Shown here: positions 10,705-21,832 of the stretch, piece after piece
How the letters are laid out: every line of letters starts with the position of its first letter
Numbering within the stretch: position 1 is the stretch's first letter
Assembly (NCBI GenBank): GCA_021234155.1
Contig: JAJEKV010000076.1
Span: 1 to 64,000, forward strand
Origin: Isoetes taiwanensis
Lineage: Eukaryota; Streptophyta; Lycopodiopsida; Isoetales; Isoetaceae
Length of the DNA stretch: 64,000 nucleotides
Reading direction: 5' to 3'
Program-made: the position numbers and the translations under genes
The notes under the pieces: generated by a model
The model's database searches: none
The model's input: the letters and a program-made list of their open reading frames with translations, nothing else
What the model was told of the DNA's origin: nothing

Positions 10705-12360
10705 TGTGATGCGTTCCAGGAAATATGCCATAAATACGTGATATTTTGTGTCCATTACTATACAAGTCTATCTTCATAGCCTTGTATACCATAGATTGTG
10801 GCACTAGGGGGCATGACTAAGTTATTCATATAACTTAGCCAACCTTAGGTTAAGACCATTTTCCACATGGCCTTAACCTATTGGGCACCCGCCACACGGA
10901 CTTACCCTATTGGAGCCACGTGGCATAACATGTGAACCCTAACCTATAAAGGCCTAAACCCTAACCCTAGGCCTCTTTTTCGCTCCAACGGTCCGGGAAC
11001 ATTCTTGGCGCTTTCAAACTCCGTTTTGAGAACCGCTTGTCGTGGGCACAAAGATAGCATGGCAGCCCCCGAAGCGTGAGCGCATCAGCAGGAGTGGGAG
11101 CTACCTCGAACACTTCAAAGACCATGGAGACGCCAGGATTGGGAGGGAGTGCTTCTGGAGCAGGTATATAGAGTAGTGCTCTTAGTAGTTCATCTGGAAG
11201 TTAGCACTCCAGATGGGTTAGCATTTCGTATCTAGAGTAGAGCCATCCTAGAATTTTTATTGAACATCTTGAACCCTAATCAAGGAACCCTAACCGTAGT
11301 TATATATGTATGATTAGGTTAAGATGTTCTTATGATGATTATCATGATATGATGTTATGTGATGTTGGTTGATCATGTTTACTTCTCTTGTATTTGGAAG
11401 GGGGGTAGAGATCTAGTAGCCATTACGTAGCATGCTCCTAGTTTAGACCCCTTAGTTCCTATTATTATGCGGCCTGTGCATAGGAACCCACCGGGCTATG
11501 GAGGCCATGATGTGACTCAGGACTACACAACGGGCTAGAGGCAACAAGGGAGGGAGGATCCCCGCCGAGGGGGGGCTAGAAGGGGGATCCCATAGTGGGC
11601 TAGGCTTATGGTCGGTCACTTGCGGTGGGGCGGGCATGGGAACGACACCTCCCCGGGCAATGGTGTGCCCCCGCCTCTCAAGAGTTGCAAGTCTTTGGCT
11701 TGGCTCTTGTTTTGGGGGTTAAGTCGGGTATGAATCGTGGTGTCGCGACGATTCTCTAGCCACTCGTGGAACCTCTAGACCCCGGAAGGGAGATGCAACC
11801 CTTCCCGCCTCCACGGACCGTGGAGATGCAACCCGGAGTAGTCCCGGATGGGTGATGCCATGGGATTTGCGTGATCCAGGAAGGCTAGAGTCATGCCGAG
11901 CTTGATCTAGCCCATCCGCAAAGTATGCACATGAGGGGCGGATGGAGTGGTCAACCCTAGCCATTGTCTATAGCCAGCCCCGCCATTGTTATGACTCGGT
12001 CCGCTTCTATCTTGAGGCCTAGCTACCACCAACCTCCTCATGAGTCGGAGCCATGGGTAGGAGCTCTCATATTTTATGGCATATGTTTATCTTTTTTTGT
12101 AGCTATGGATATGTGGATGGACTACCCTTCGAGGTAGTATGATGTGTTGTTATTGCTAGTTCTGACGGTGTTTATGCTTCCGCTGTGATAGGAGCCCATA
12201 GGGGGAGGGGGCGCGAAGACACCTTCGTGTCCCCTTCCCCAATTAGGTGATCCCAAAGTGCGGGATAGACCGAGAGGGCCCGCGGCGGCCGGGAGGACCG
12301 GATGGGGATTTCCTACGGAGTGTACGGCCGGGTGCCGTATATTTTGTAGGGAGCATCACA
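10705..12360 (+). mobile_element. LTR of 1.65 kb (unit A)
   Basis: It begins TGTGATGC and ends GCATCACA, a perfect 8-bp inverted terminal pair with TG...CA ends, one base before a primer-binding site. CCTATAAAGG near 10943-10952 is a likely TATA box, followed by telobox-like AAACCCTAACCC (about 10958-10969). The unit B copy is 56156-57804. No 3' LTR lies downstream in either unit, so this is a 5' LTR of a truncated element or one whose right side has been replaced. Small reverse open frames inside it (such as 11719-11964) are not genes. Confidence 0.75.
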
Positions 12361-12361
12361 A

Positions 12362-12373
12362 TGGTATCAAAGC
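12362..12373 (+). promoter_or_regulatory. Primer-binding site, initiator Met tRNA type (unit A)
   Basis: TGGTATCAAAGC sits one base after the LTR end. Unit B has the canonical TGGTATCAGAGC at 57806-57817, complementary to the 3' end of initiator Met tRNA. The G-to-A change here could be real or a base-calling error. Confidence 0.8.
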
Positions 12374-14290
12374 AATGTTCTTGGTTGACCAAGAGCTAGC
12401 CCTGACCATATCCTTGAATAGGTAGACTAACGGGCTTAGCTAATAAATGGAATGGGAATTCCAGCCTTGAACATAAATGTGGAGAAATTTTTTCCCCATT
12501 AGCAGGGTCATAATTAGATTGAGTATAGTCTAAGTGAGAAATAATATAGTCAAAAGAAACCTTCTAGTAAATTTGAGGTCAAGTTGTTCATGAACCGCAC
12601 CTTTCAAGAAAAAATTGAACGAGAAATCGCTCAAAAGAAGCTTGAAAGAAAATGGTGTGAAATGACCACTACTTGGCCCAAAAGAAATTAGGAAATTATG
12701 AGAAATAGTTAGGTGATTAGGGAAAGTACCTTAATTAATAACCCATAGTTATAATAAAATTACTCTTAAGAAAAGTAGCTATTAAATCTATGGAAGCACC
12801 TCTACTCCTTAGAAATTCCCAAAGAGTAGCTTGAACCTGTCCTTTACCCTTGTAAGGCGAATTATAAACTAATCTCTGAAGTTGCCATAAGAGCCGCCGA
12901 TCGAACAAAATAGTATGCTGAGATCGACTCAAAGGAGTCGCGAATAGACATAGTCGACAATTAACAGAGGCAAGATCGCGTCAAGAGGCCACCATCAAAG
13001 AATTAAACAAGTAGCTAGGAAGGTTGGAAGCTCCAGCTTGCACCGTAACGTTAAGCACTCAAGGTGGGCGGCGCACAAGCAAATTCTTGAGGCCCGGCGA
13101 CTCAGGCCGATGACAAACTTAGCCACCAAGCTCTTCGTGACAAATTGTTCCACCTCGTGGAGGAGCAATGACTTAGCACTTCAGTGAATGATCGCAAGGC
13201 TCTGGGGAAATTGAGATCGTGGGCGCCCGCCTCGAGGTGAAGATCAAGTAGCAAGAGCAACCTCGGCAGAGGAGCCAACACCGTGAAGAGCAGTGTGAGG
13301 AGCAAATAGCAAGAGCAACCTCAACAACAAAGAAAGAGCAACCACAACACCGTAAAGAGTAGGTGAGCGCAAGTAGCGTGAGCAACCGGCAACACGAAAG
13401 CAACCCCAAACAGCGGGAACAACAAAGAAGGGGAGCGAGCAATCAATGAAAAGAAAAGGAAGGAAGGGACGTGAGGCAAGGGAGAAGCGAAAGAGGCGTG
13501 AAGCTAGGCGAGGGGGGAGCGTGGTTATCGAGAGAACAACGGCCTGCATCGAACCGGAGGAGGATGAGCCCGAGGAGGAAAGACCACACCAACAAGAGGA
13601 GGGAGCAAGAGGCTAAAGAAGAAGAGGAGGAGGAGGCCAAAGAATGACGGAGCCCACGCCGGCAACCATATCCAATGCAGTCCAAGGAGGGCAACATCAA
13701 CGAGAAGCTACTTAAAGTCGGAAGCAAGATATGGAGTACGAGAAGAAGAAGGCAAAGATGCAAGATTTATCTCCGCCAATGGATCCGGGACAAGGTAGCC
13801 GACCAGTGGTCGAAAAGCAAGCCTCCACCACCTCACCGACTCGACCAAGAAGGTCCTCCATGGGCCAAACTCCCAAGACGCCGGGTGTTTAAGGAGATTA
13901 GGCACTTTCAACAAATGTATTAATCTCCTAATAAGGAAGTTCATGAAGTAATGCAGGGAGTTCCTGACCGACATGTGGTCATACCTCTAACCACCCGCCC
14001 CCGCAAGAAGCCTTAGAAGCAGAGCCTCTAAAGTGAACGAGAGCTTTTATACAAGATACCATTGTGGGTTCAAAGAGGTATCCCAAGAGATCAAACTCAA
14101 ATAACATCCTAAGCAGTCTTCCACTACCGATTCTAGTTGACCTAGAGTGCATTGAGTGAAAGGGCAACTAGTTGACCGTATCGAGTTGATATTGGCTCAG
14201 TTGACCATGGAAGTTGGTCTCTAGAGTAATTTGGATGATTTGGACGATTCGAAAAGTGATACCATATTTTGAGTTTGATAGAGAGGCTGG
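12374..14290 (+). mobile_element. Internal region of the LTR element with charged gag-like leader (unit A)
   Basis: From about 13000 to 13950 the forward strand encodes E/Q/R-rich low-complexity peptide in broken frames (for example EPEEDEPEEERPHQQEEGARG split by stops, then RRSSMGQTPKTPGV). This is compatible with a degenerate gag-like protein but has no diagnostic motif. Repeated AGCAAGAGCAACCTC words build the Q/E-rich part. Long reverse frames here (13102-13763) rich in Leu and Ser are antisense shadows. No protease, RT or integrase follows. The right boundary is not defined. Confidence 0.5.
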
Positions 14291-14589
14291 ATTGGCCAAA
14301 TGCTACATTTCCTCGTCATGCCTCTAATAATCATTACTTCTTTTTTTAAATATACAATTGATTATATCTTTATTCCATCCACGTTCTTCCATGTGGCCAT
14401 GGGGTTTATGATCTCTTGTTCTCATTTTAGTCCGATCTCATTTTCATTGTGCATGCATGACTTTTTGCAATCAGTAGACCATCATAGAAAATGGATACAA
14501 TATCATACCGATGCGCTTATACTCTAAACCTTTGTAGATCACCAAAGGGACAACTAAACTATATCCAACACGAAGATTTTGGGCAATGA
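14291..14589. other. No gene recognised (unit A)
   Basis: AT-rich sequence matching B 59740-60035. Relative to B it lacks a short insert (ggtttgctgatcaa). Nothing recognisable is present. Confidence 0.5.
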
Positions 14590-14934
14590 CTAATCCTCTT
14601 CCAGAGCCAGGGGATATGGGGATAAGAACATGAAAGGGTGTACACACATATTACTGAGTTGAAGGATGAACTTGTGCATTTCTTGGGTACGATCTAGGTG
14701 TACAACAAGATACTCTGCTTTGTTGTTTTGTAGCAGATCCGCAATGATTGCAAGAGCATCCCCGACAGCCTCCCTGTAATTCTTGGCAAATTGGATCAAA
14801 CTCAGTTTAAATGGATCCATCCCTCTCTTTTCGAACTCCCCTCCCATCCTTCCAGAATGAACACCAAACAAATAGCACAAGAAACACATACCAATTGAAT
14901 TTACAAGAAAAAAAATCAATTTCAATCTGCACAT
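14590..14934 (-). pseudogene. Gene-like 114-codon reverse frame, unknown (unit A)
   Basis: The C-terminal part looks coding in composition: FEKRGMDPFKLSLIQFAKNY, then DALAIIADLLQNNKAEYLVV, ending in SPYPLALEED and a stop. Unit B (60040-60340) shows the same peptide split over two frames by small indels, some at CAG/CTG contexts. The first 30 residues are hydrophobic. I do not recognise the family. It may be an exon or relic; a 22-T run lies upstream of its start at 14997-15018. Confidence 0.3.
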
Positions 14935-15367
14935 AAAGGCACATCCAGAAAGAGTAGTTTTTGGTGCTCATTTGTTGCAAGATCATAGGCTTTTGCTTTT
15001 TTTTTTTTTTTTTTTTTTCCTCCCGAACTCGTGATTGAAAATTTTCTTTTGAAGTTATTGTTATGAAATCAATGATTGGAAATTTGAAAGATGGGCTTCA
15101 AAACGTAATGCCTGCAAATACCAAAGACAAGTTGGCTGCAAAACATTCACTATTATCAATTATTGTTTGAAAAAAAGAGAGATATAAACAAGGATATTAC
15201 TACGATTAGGTACTTTTTAGACTTAAATCCCATTATGTTTACATGTACTTGAATATTACATTTACATCCATCTATTTAAATGTACTTTGAGATAATGAAG
15301 CCAAACAATAACATCCTGCATTTTGAATCTTGCATTTGGTCAGGAAAGCTTACAATCTCTATTCAAA
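14935..15367. other. Non-coding, with long T run
   Basis: T22 at 14997-15018 (T21 at 60445-60465 in B) could be a reverse-strand poly(A) tail of an old retroposon, but no target duplication was found. Near 15201 unit A passes directly into CGATTAGGTAC, whereas unit B has about 425 extra bases (60643-61066) at that point. Confidence 0.5.
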
Positions 15368-15693
15368 GGGTAAAAGCATGTTAGGGTGTACCACTTTTGG
15401 AACCTGCAAAAGTACATACACTAGGTACTTCAGAACTGGGTACTTTCTCATTTTTCTTTTCATTAAAACTAATAGAAAATTCCAAAATAAAAGTCAAGGA
15501 CGTGTTAATATTCAAAGTTAAGATAAAGATAATGATATCGGAGACCAATACATGTATAAAAAGTTCTAAAACATACCTTATATTGAGATATTACACAGGT
15601 ACCTAGTACCCAGTCCTGGCTACCTTTTTAGGTACTTTTTTGGTCACTAAATAATACTTTTTAAGGGACACCCTAACATGCTTTTACCCCAAA
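15364..15693. mobile_element. 322-bp MITE (15368-15689) with perfect 22-bp terminal inverted repeats
   Basis: The left end GGGTAAAAGCATGTTAGGGT continues as GT and is matched perfectly (22 bp) by the inverted right end. Flanking CAAA at 15364-15367 and 15690-15693 is a 4-bp target duplication. Unit B has the empty site TATTCAAAGCTAG at about 61227-61239. A second, imperfect inner inverted pair is built around GTACCTAGTACCCAG and CTAGGTACTTCAGAACTGGG. No coding capacity; small forward frames in it are chance. The superfamily is uncertain because a 4-bp duplication is uncommon. A 5-bp CAAAG reading leaves one unmatched C. Confidence 0.85.
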
Positions 15694-15726
15694 GCTAGAA
15701 ACAAACAAAAAACAAGCATAAATAAC

Positions 15727-16026
15727 TCAGTCCAGACTCAGAGTCCCTTTTTCCCTTTCCAAGTGCGACATATTCTTCTCCTTGTTCTTGCAAAACCGGA
15801 ATGATGAAGTAAGCGTCCAGACTAACATCAACAGCTCGGTAGTTGTTCTTGCATCTAAAAAGCAGATGATAACCCCGGTTATGGATTGGTTGTGGATGAA
15901 GAAATCCGAAGGCTTGCTTGCAGAGAAAGATGGTAGGCTAGTGTCGGATCGCATGTCTCTGTAGCAGCATAACCCTAAATAAGCTTGCATTAAACCGTTT
16001 CGGATTGACTGCTGCTTTGCTCTCAA
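15727..16026 (-). CDS. Candidate 99-codon reverse ORF downstream of a TATA box (unit A)
   Basis: The ORF starts MRAKQQSIRNGLMQAYLGLC and ends before a stop at 15727; no family is recognised. A strong reverse-strand TATA box (CGTATAAAAAGGGG, about 16104-16117) lies about 85 bases upstream of the start codon, as for a pol II gene. In unit B the 2-kb segment 61533-63560 separates the promoter and the first ten codons (63562-63591) from the rest (61368-61530), so the B copy is broken. It could also be a TE-encoded ORF or chance. Confidence 0.25.
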   Translation of the reverse strand: MRAKQQSIRNGLMQAYLGLCCYRDMRSDTSLPSFSASKPSDFFIHNQSITGVIICFLDARTTTELLMLVWTLTSSFRFCKNKEKNMSHLEREKGTLSLD

Positions 16027-16339
16027 GTAAACCAGTTCTACTCCAACCTCTTGAAACCACTATCTTGGTTCCACTCCTCCGCAACCTTGCAAGCTCACCC
16101 TGCCCCTTTTTATACGAAACCAAAGAGCCTTTCAAACTTGCAAGAGAAGCTTCTAGACACTTTTAGAATGCAGAGAGGCCCTCTAGAAACTCCAAATTAG
16201 GTTCTAGAATGAAAGGAAGCTTCTCGATGCTTCCTAAACTTTTTGAAGCTTACACGTGTTTACCATCCGAGGGTCTGAGATGTGCCATGTGGCATCACCT
16301 TGGCTATCGATGGGGCGTGACTTACAGACACTATTTTTC
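16027..16339. promoter_or_regulatory. Probable TATA promoter region, reverse strand (unit A)
   Basis: TATAAAAAGGGG reads on the reverse strand at about 16104-16115. Further upstream on that strand are CTTCTAGAAGC-type words and an ACACGTG box (about 16252-16258). The region is duplicated at 63620-63905 in B. Promoter activity is inferred from motifs only. Confidence 0.3.
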
Positions 16340-16456
16340 TTATTATATAGGAGGAGGATTATACTATTCTAACATTTTCCATTTTCTCATTTCTCTGTTC
16401 ACCATATTTACAACGATGTCATAGACAATTTTGGGTATCTTTCAAATATTTCCTTT
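16340..16456. repeat. Dispersed repeat block (three copies)
   Basis: Starts near GGAGGATTATACTATTCTAA and passes through CACCATATTTACAACGATGT to CAAATATTTCCTTTCA. A second copy with small changes is at 19925-20050, and the third reaches the window end at 63940-64000. Copies at 16340 and 19925 show that the A-unique stretch was partly built by internal duplication. Confidence 0.7.
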
Positions 16457-17154
16457 CACTGCACTATTTTCTAATTATATAGGATACAAGAATTTAGCGC
16501 AAAGTGAGCTGGAGCCCCATGCACCCCTCGGGACCGAATCAAGGCGCGATTTGGAGAGGGACGAGCATCGATCCTTACATTCCAATAGCAAAGAAAATTG
16601 TGATAGTAAAGGTGTTAAATATTCTTACATTGCAATCATGATCTAGTTTCGCCAACAATCATCGCCCCTAATTCCATATAAAGGGTCCAATTGCCAAAGC
16701 CCTTTACATTGAAAGATAGTTACCGATGTTTATGTATTAGTGTCCATCAAATGCAAGACCAATTTTGACTATGGCATCAAGAACACATTACATGCAAACC
16801 GTGGTAAAACATCATTGGACTATGAGCGAGGATTATCAGATAGTCCTTTGACGCCTTTTATTTAAGCTCCAATATATGCATGGAAAAGGCTAAAATGTAA
16901 AGTTAAGGTTTTGTGATTCAAAAATTAGATGTTGGATGTAAGGTTATCGGTCGCCGAGGTCGATAACCAAAAATGCGGTGATCGAGGTTGTAACGTCCGA
17001 GGCTAGAAATTTGGCACGTAAGGGCAAGGCCCGCCAGGTCAAGGCCAGCCGAGGCCTTACGTACAAATATATGGCCAAGGACATACAACCGAGGCCACGA
17101 TTTTAGCAGCTCCCAGAGATCAAGACTCGAAAGCGCTTTGGCGGTCTATGGCAA
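16457..17154. other. No gene recognised
   Basis: Around 16930-17100 the words CCGAGG/CGAGGCC recur and GGCACGTAAGGGCAAGGC is partly inverted as GAGGCCTTACGTAC, giving a possible stem. No open frame of interest was found. Confidence 0.4.
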
Positions 17155-17405
17155 AACTCTATTCATATGCATCACCTACATCTCTCGGAAGGGCGATGAC
17201 ACCTAGGAGCCAACGGTTCAATTAAGAAGCTAGTCGCAAACGGAATGTAAATTGATGCTATGGTGGCAAAGATTATGCAAGCAAGCATGTGAAGCCGCCA
17301 CATACAACGGGGCAAATGCTCTCCATGTCTTCTCAAAAATACAAAGCCGGAAAAGCCATTCCAAAATGTCACTAATTCCAAAAAAAAAAAAAAAAAAAAA
17401 AAATG
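17155..17405. repeat. Duplicated block ending in an A run, copy 1
   Basis: CTATTCATATGCATCA, then CAATTAAGAAGCTA, GATGCTATGGTGGC and GTCACTAATTCCAAAAAA recur at 19725-19905 in the same order with about 10-15% differences. Copy 1 ends in a run of about 24 A (17380-17403) and copy 2 in AAAAAATC. An A-tailed retroposon pair is possible, but target duplications are not clear. Confidence 0.6.
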
Positions 17406-17766
17406 TTAATAATCGTATATATAGGAAGGACAGAAGCCAAGCCATCCAAGAAAGATCCTCTATCAAGATCTTGTTGAAATTGTTGTGACTCAAACAACAA
17501 TTTATTGGATGGAATAGGTCTTCGCCTTTTCGGCTATGTCCCCGCAAGCTCCCAAAGAACTCGACAATGTATTCTCGCAAAGAAATCCACAAATTTTCTA
17601 CCTCAAAAGCCAAGCCATCCAAGATAGATCCTTTATCAGCATCCTGTTGAAATTGTTGTGACCCATTAAGTTTGTCTATCTCCATCGTTTCAATAATTTC
17701 TTCTTTCCATCCCCTATCTCTTAGCCTTTTCAGAATGTCCCGCAAATAACCATTTGACTCAAACAA
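17230..17766 (-). other. Unrecognised 178-codon reverse frame
   Basis: Begins MFESNGYLRDILKRLRDRGW and includes FEVENLWISLREYIVEFFGS. The first 100 residues have coding-like composition, while the second half crosses the A run (read as poly-Phe) and repeat copy 1, so any original protein ended earlier. The block CAAGCCATCCAAGA-(A/T)AGATCC occurs twice inside (about 17437 and 17605), giving an internal repeat DLSWMAWLLS / GSILDGLAFE in different frames. Unknown family; probably a gene fragment captured among repeats. Confidence 0.2.
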
Positions 17767-18080
17767 TGATTTATTGGATGGAATAGATCTTCATTTTGTA
17801 AGAAGCAAAGAAAATCTTTCGCTTCAACAAAAACAAAATTCTCACGCCCACTCTAGAGATCAAGACTCGAGTAGTTTTGGCGCCTATGGCACAAATGGGT
17901 ATGGTAAGATGCCTAGGTAGATAGATATTTTGAAGATAGAGTTTTGAAGATAGATATTCTTCCGTTGAGAAAATGAAGTCCACGCTTTTTCTAAGTGGAT
18001 AAAAACCTATGCTAGATCTAGACAAAGCTTCGTGATTTCGATCGCAGTTCAACCGTAACCCTCATGTTTTGTGCCTTAGG
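17767..18080. other. No gene recognised
   Basis: Mixed AT-rich sequence. CTCAAACAATGATTTATTGGATGGAATAG near 17758 repeats a segment at 17488. A reverse open frame here (17771-18052) has no recognisable feature. Confidence 0.4.
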
Positions 18081-19316
18081 ACTATGGTAAGTGGCACTAG
18101 GATGGTGAGGCTAAAAAGCCATGCCCCTAGAGTTGCCCCTAGGACCTAGACTTCCTAAGGCGGGATTAAATCCTGCCTACAAAGTGTGCATGTAAGGCAA
18201 AAGTTTTATCCAACGGATGTGTGGTCAGTTGGTATAGGCCTAGTAATGCCAAAATAAATGTACATTTGGTCATGGGTTCAAATTTTGCCAGTTTCATTTA
18301 TATTTGGAAGTTGGTTACTAGGGGTATACGATGATGATCCCTGACGTGGTAGAACTTAAAAGCCTATATGTGTCCTCCACTTTGGTTGTCGCAAGACTGT
18401 GAGTCTGTACAAGATTAGTCTAGTATGGACCTTAAATAAAATAATAAAAAATCAATGGGACTATGGTAGGTGGCACTAGGCAAGCAACCCTGAATGTTAC
18501 CAACATGCCCAACACACTTAAGACACCTTATGCAATTCAGAATTATTATATTTAAGAAGTTATAAGTGACCCGTATGCAACAGATCATAGGACATACTCA
18601 CGGGGAGACCAAAAAAACTCGTGGATTAGACATGCTTCTAAGAGGAGAAGGAGAAGGAGAATAACAAATTGAAGAAGCAAAGGGACATCTTTATACCTAG
18701 GGATGAATGAACCACGCATCAAAAATTTATGACAAAACCGGGCAGATGATTAGTTTAAATTTGTTGGTTGAATTGGTCAATCCAAAAATAAAATTATGCC
18801 GTAAAAGAAATTGATCAACTTCATGTCTATGAAGAATAACACCTAATCCAAAACCAAGAAGCAAAAAAGCCATGCCCTAGAGTTGCCCCCTAGGACCTAG
18901 ACTTCCTAAGGCGGAATTAAATCCCCGCCACAAAGTGTGCATGTAAGGCAAAAGTTTGCCGAACGGATGTGTGGTGAGTTGGTATAGGCCTAATAATGTC
19001 AAAATAAATGTACATTTGGTCATGGGTTCAAACCTTGTCAGTGTCATTTATAATTGGAAGTTGGTTACTATGACGTGGTAGCCTCCACTTTGGCTGCCGC
19101 AAGGCTATGGGATAAACTAGCTAGTCTGTACAACATTAGTCTAGTATGGACCTTAGACGAAGTAATGAAAAATCAATGGGACTATGGTAGGTGGCACTAG
19201 GATGGTGAGGCTAAAAAGCCATGCCCCTAGGACCTAGACTTCCTAAGGCGGGATTAAATCCTGCCTACAAAGTGTGCATGTAAGGCAAAAGTTTTGCCCA
19301 ACGGATGTGTGGTGAA
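18081..19316 (+). repeat. Three partial repeats containing a SINE-like unit
   Basis: Copies start with ACTATGGTA(G/A)GTGGCACTAGG at 18081, 18460 and 19181. The body GCCATGCCCCTAG...GACTTCCTAAGGCGGGATTAAATCC is at about 18118, 18870 and 19219. Copies 1 and 2 carry a tRNA-like pair: A-box-like TGGTCAGTTGGTATAGG (18222-18238 in copy 1) and B-box-like GGGTTCAAATTTTGCC (18274-18289). The A-rich end TAAATAAAATAATAAAAAA near 18432 suits a SINE tail. Copy 3 is cut off at 19316. The insert 18478-18860 between copies 1 and 2 is itself duplicated at 21165-21535. Confidence 0.5.
18478..18860. repeat. Duplicated 370-bp block, copy 1
   Basis: CAAGCAACCCTGAATGTTAC at its left end through AAGAAATTGATCAACTTCATG at its right is repeated at 21165-21535 with small indels; some differ at CAG/CTG sites (CCGGGCAGATG against CCTGGCAGATG). 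A GGAGAAGGAGAAGGAGAA microsatellite lies inside. No coding signal. Confidence 0.7.
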
Positions 19317-19724
19317 CACTAAAATCGAAGAACACTAAATCGACAATTCCACTAGCCATAGCTCCAACTTTGTTCTAGAATTGCCCAAATTCCTGAAAAT
19401 CACTAGGGATTAGCTTTCTACCGATTTTGGCCTACATTAGCTCGATTTTTAGGTTCTGATAGTTCAGATTTTTATTGTACATGCATCGCTTGAAAGTGTT
19501 TTTCACAAACCGCTCCATTCTCGCGAATCTACTAATGAATCGTTCTAAACCGAAAGCACCCATTGAAGCAAAGAAGAACCGTAATTTTTTTGTTCGACAT
19601 TTTTGCAACGGGTTTTCGACGTGGCGATGGCCAAGATCTTGGTCGAGATAACCCCCACCAAAAGCAAGGTTGTTTGCCGCCGGAGAAAAAGAATGTCAAA
19701 AGCTTGAGAAAAGCACAAAACTCT
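19317..19724. other. No gene recognised
   Basis: Contains short open frames on both strands (19545-19763) that overlap and have no recognisable domain. Nothing else seen. Confidence 0.4.
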
Positions 19725-20050
19725 ATTCATATGCATCATTCTACATCTCTGGAAGGGCAATGATTTTCAATTAAGAAGCTAACTGCAAACAGAACAGAAA
19801 TTGATGCTATGGTGGCGGCGTTATACAAGAAAGCACGTGAAGCCGGCACATACAAACGGGGCAAATGCTATCCACGTCTTACCGAAAAGTCACTAATTCC
19901 AAAAAATCTTTTTTTGCTAGTAATCATATATATCGGAAGAATTATACTATTCTAACATTTTCCATTCTCATTTCTCTGTTCACCATATTGTTCACCATAT
20001 TTACAACCATGTTATAAACAATTTTGGAAATATTTCCTTTCAATGCAAAA
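19725..20050. repeat. Duplicated blocks: copy 2 of 17155-17400 and copy of 16340-16456
   Basis: The first part (19725-19905) matches 17155-17400 and the second (19925-20050) matches 16340-16456, so the order of the two blocks is reversed relative to their first occurrence. CACCATATTGTTCACCATATTT here is a short local duplication. Confidence 0.65.
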
Positions 20051-21164
20051 TGTGATGGCCGTTTCATGTCTATAATGACACTTTCCTTAAGCCTCAAATA
20101 AGAGAGAGAAAATATGCCCCATTATTGTCTGCTCTCAAATTCTGGTAGGTGATTTTTTAAGAATCTCCATGTAGAAAGTTATAATCACTTTACTATGAAC
20201 AGAAAGCAAAGATCCAAGTGCAAAGACTCAAGTCATCAAAGCAAACATGGACAACATGATTATCTATGCAGCCAACTAAGACTCACGTAGGAGAGCTAAT
20301 TGCAAATATATATTGATGCTCAAAAGTCACATCCTGCAAAATGCAAAAAGTAACAAGAGTCATGCAAATGAGCTCAATGAAGTGCCCAACATAATATCAT
20401 TGACATAAAGAAAGAGGCAAACAAAGTAGATAACATGAACTTAGACTAAGACAGCCTAGTAACTCTGGGAGCATAGATATTTGTCCAAGGTCTTACATTA
20501 AGTATGCAAACCGGCCGCCATTGGGCATCGTCTCCTCCTTAGCCATCATAACCAACCTCCATTGAGTAAAGAATTGAAAATATTAGTGGAGAAACTTCCT
20601 ATTAAGTATGGTAAAAATTTAACATGCCCCAATCAATATTCACCTCACTGTGATCACAAATGGCAACTTACAACCGACACAATTGGAATAATTAAAAAGA
20701 CACAATTTGAGGTTCATAACATTTCGGTAGTAGTGATGCCAATCTAGATAGGCCTATTTCATCGGGGCGCACAAAATAGAAGCATGTATCAAATCCATCA
20801 TCTCCCAATGAATGGAGATATAAATGGATGTAAAGAAATATATTTCTATCACTAAAAGGGAAAAATACACAAGAAAACTTTGATCTAATTCAAAGCCCCT
20901 CCGAGAGTGAGATGTTAGACATACCACTGGCTGCAGTAGCTTATTATAGCCAAATGTTTATTTCTAAAATAAATCAAAGCCGTAACACATCAAAATCTTC
21001 GTGATTTGAAGCACTAAACTTTATCGCCCTAGAAAATGCAATCGGTTGGGCCGATACTTTCTCGATCATTTTCTGTACCAAGCATCCAAGAGCCACCTTT
21101 ATGGTAAGGCACAAAGCCCGGCGCCTTTTAATATATTCTTTTGAAACAAGAGGCTCTACCCCCA
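20051..21164. other. No gene recognised
   Basis: AT-rich. A forward frame at 20562-20747 and a reverse frame at 20974-21198 are short and without recognisable domains. It could be intron or old repeat. Confidence 0.4.
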
Positions 21165-21535
21165 AGCAACCCCCGAATGTTACCAACATGCCCAACACAC
21201 TTGAGACACCTTATGCAATCCGTAATTATTATATTTAAGAAGTTAGAAGTGACCTGTATGCAACAGGATCATAGGACATACTCACGGGGAGACCCAAAAA
21301 ACTCAGGGATTAGACATGCTTCTAAGAGGAGAAGGAGAAGGAGAAGCACTTACTTAACCGGGACATCTTTATACCTAGGGATGAATGAACTACGTACCAA
21401 AATTTATGACAAACCTGGCAGATGATTAGTTTAAATTTGTTGGTTGAATTGGTCAATCCAAAAATAAAATTATGCCAGAAAGAAATTGATCAACTTCATG
21501 TCTATGAAGAATAACACTGAACCCAAAACCAGTAA
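21165..21535. repeat. Duplicated 370-bp block, copy 2
   Basis: Matches 18478-18860 as described there. Its left edge joins unrelated sequence ending AGAGGCTCTACCCC, so the block was copied without the SINE-like flanks of copy 1. Confidence 0.7.
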
Positions 21536-21832
21536 GACTTGGGCTACCTAAAGCGGTATACCTACTTGGTGTCAGTTTTATTTGCTCCGCATGATCCAGA
21601 CAAAAACGCAACTAATAACCTGCATAAGGTTTCAGTTGTAAGTCACAATTGCAAATTAGAAATGGGCAACATAAAACAAATTCCGCCTTGCTTGCTTTCA
21701 TGCTGAATCCTCTAGACGCCCATAAACCCTAAAAAATTCCTGACTTTTAATACTGCCTTAAAGTCATTTGCAGAAAGTAATGGCGATTTGGTCGATTCAA
21801 CCCTAGCCGATCTTGCGGTGTCGATTCGGACC
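21536..21832. other. No gene recognised
   Basis: Nothing firm. A reverse frame (21712-21924) overlaps the repeated block to the right. Confidence 0.4.

Noticed and set aside
13102-13763. Reverse Leu/Ser/Cys-rich ORFs (also 58542-59178)
   Set aside because: Antisense of the E/Q/R-rich gag-like leader; low complexity and not conserved between units.
17380-17403. Poly(A) tail of a retroposon at the 24-A run
   Set aside because: No target duplication could be matched, and copy 2 at 19905 has only six A; left as a repeat edge.
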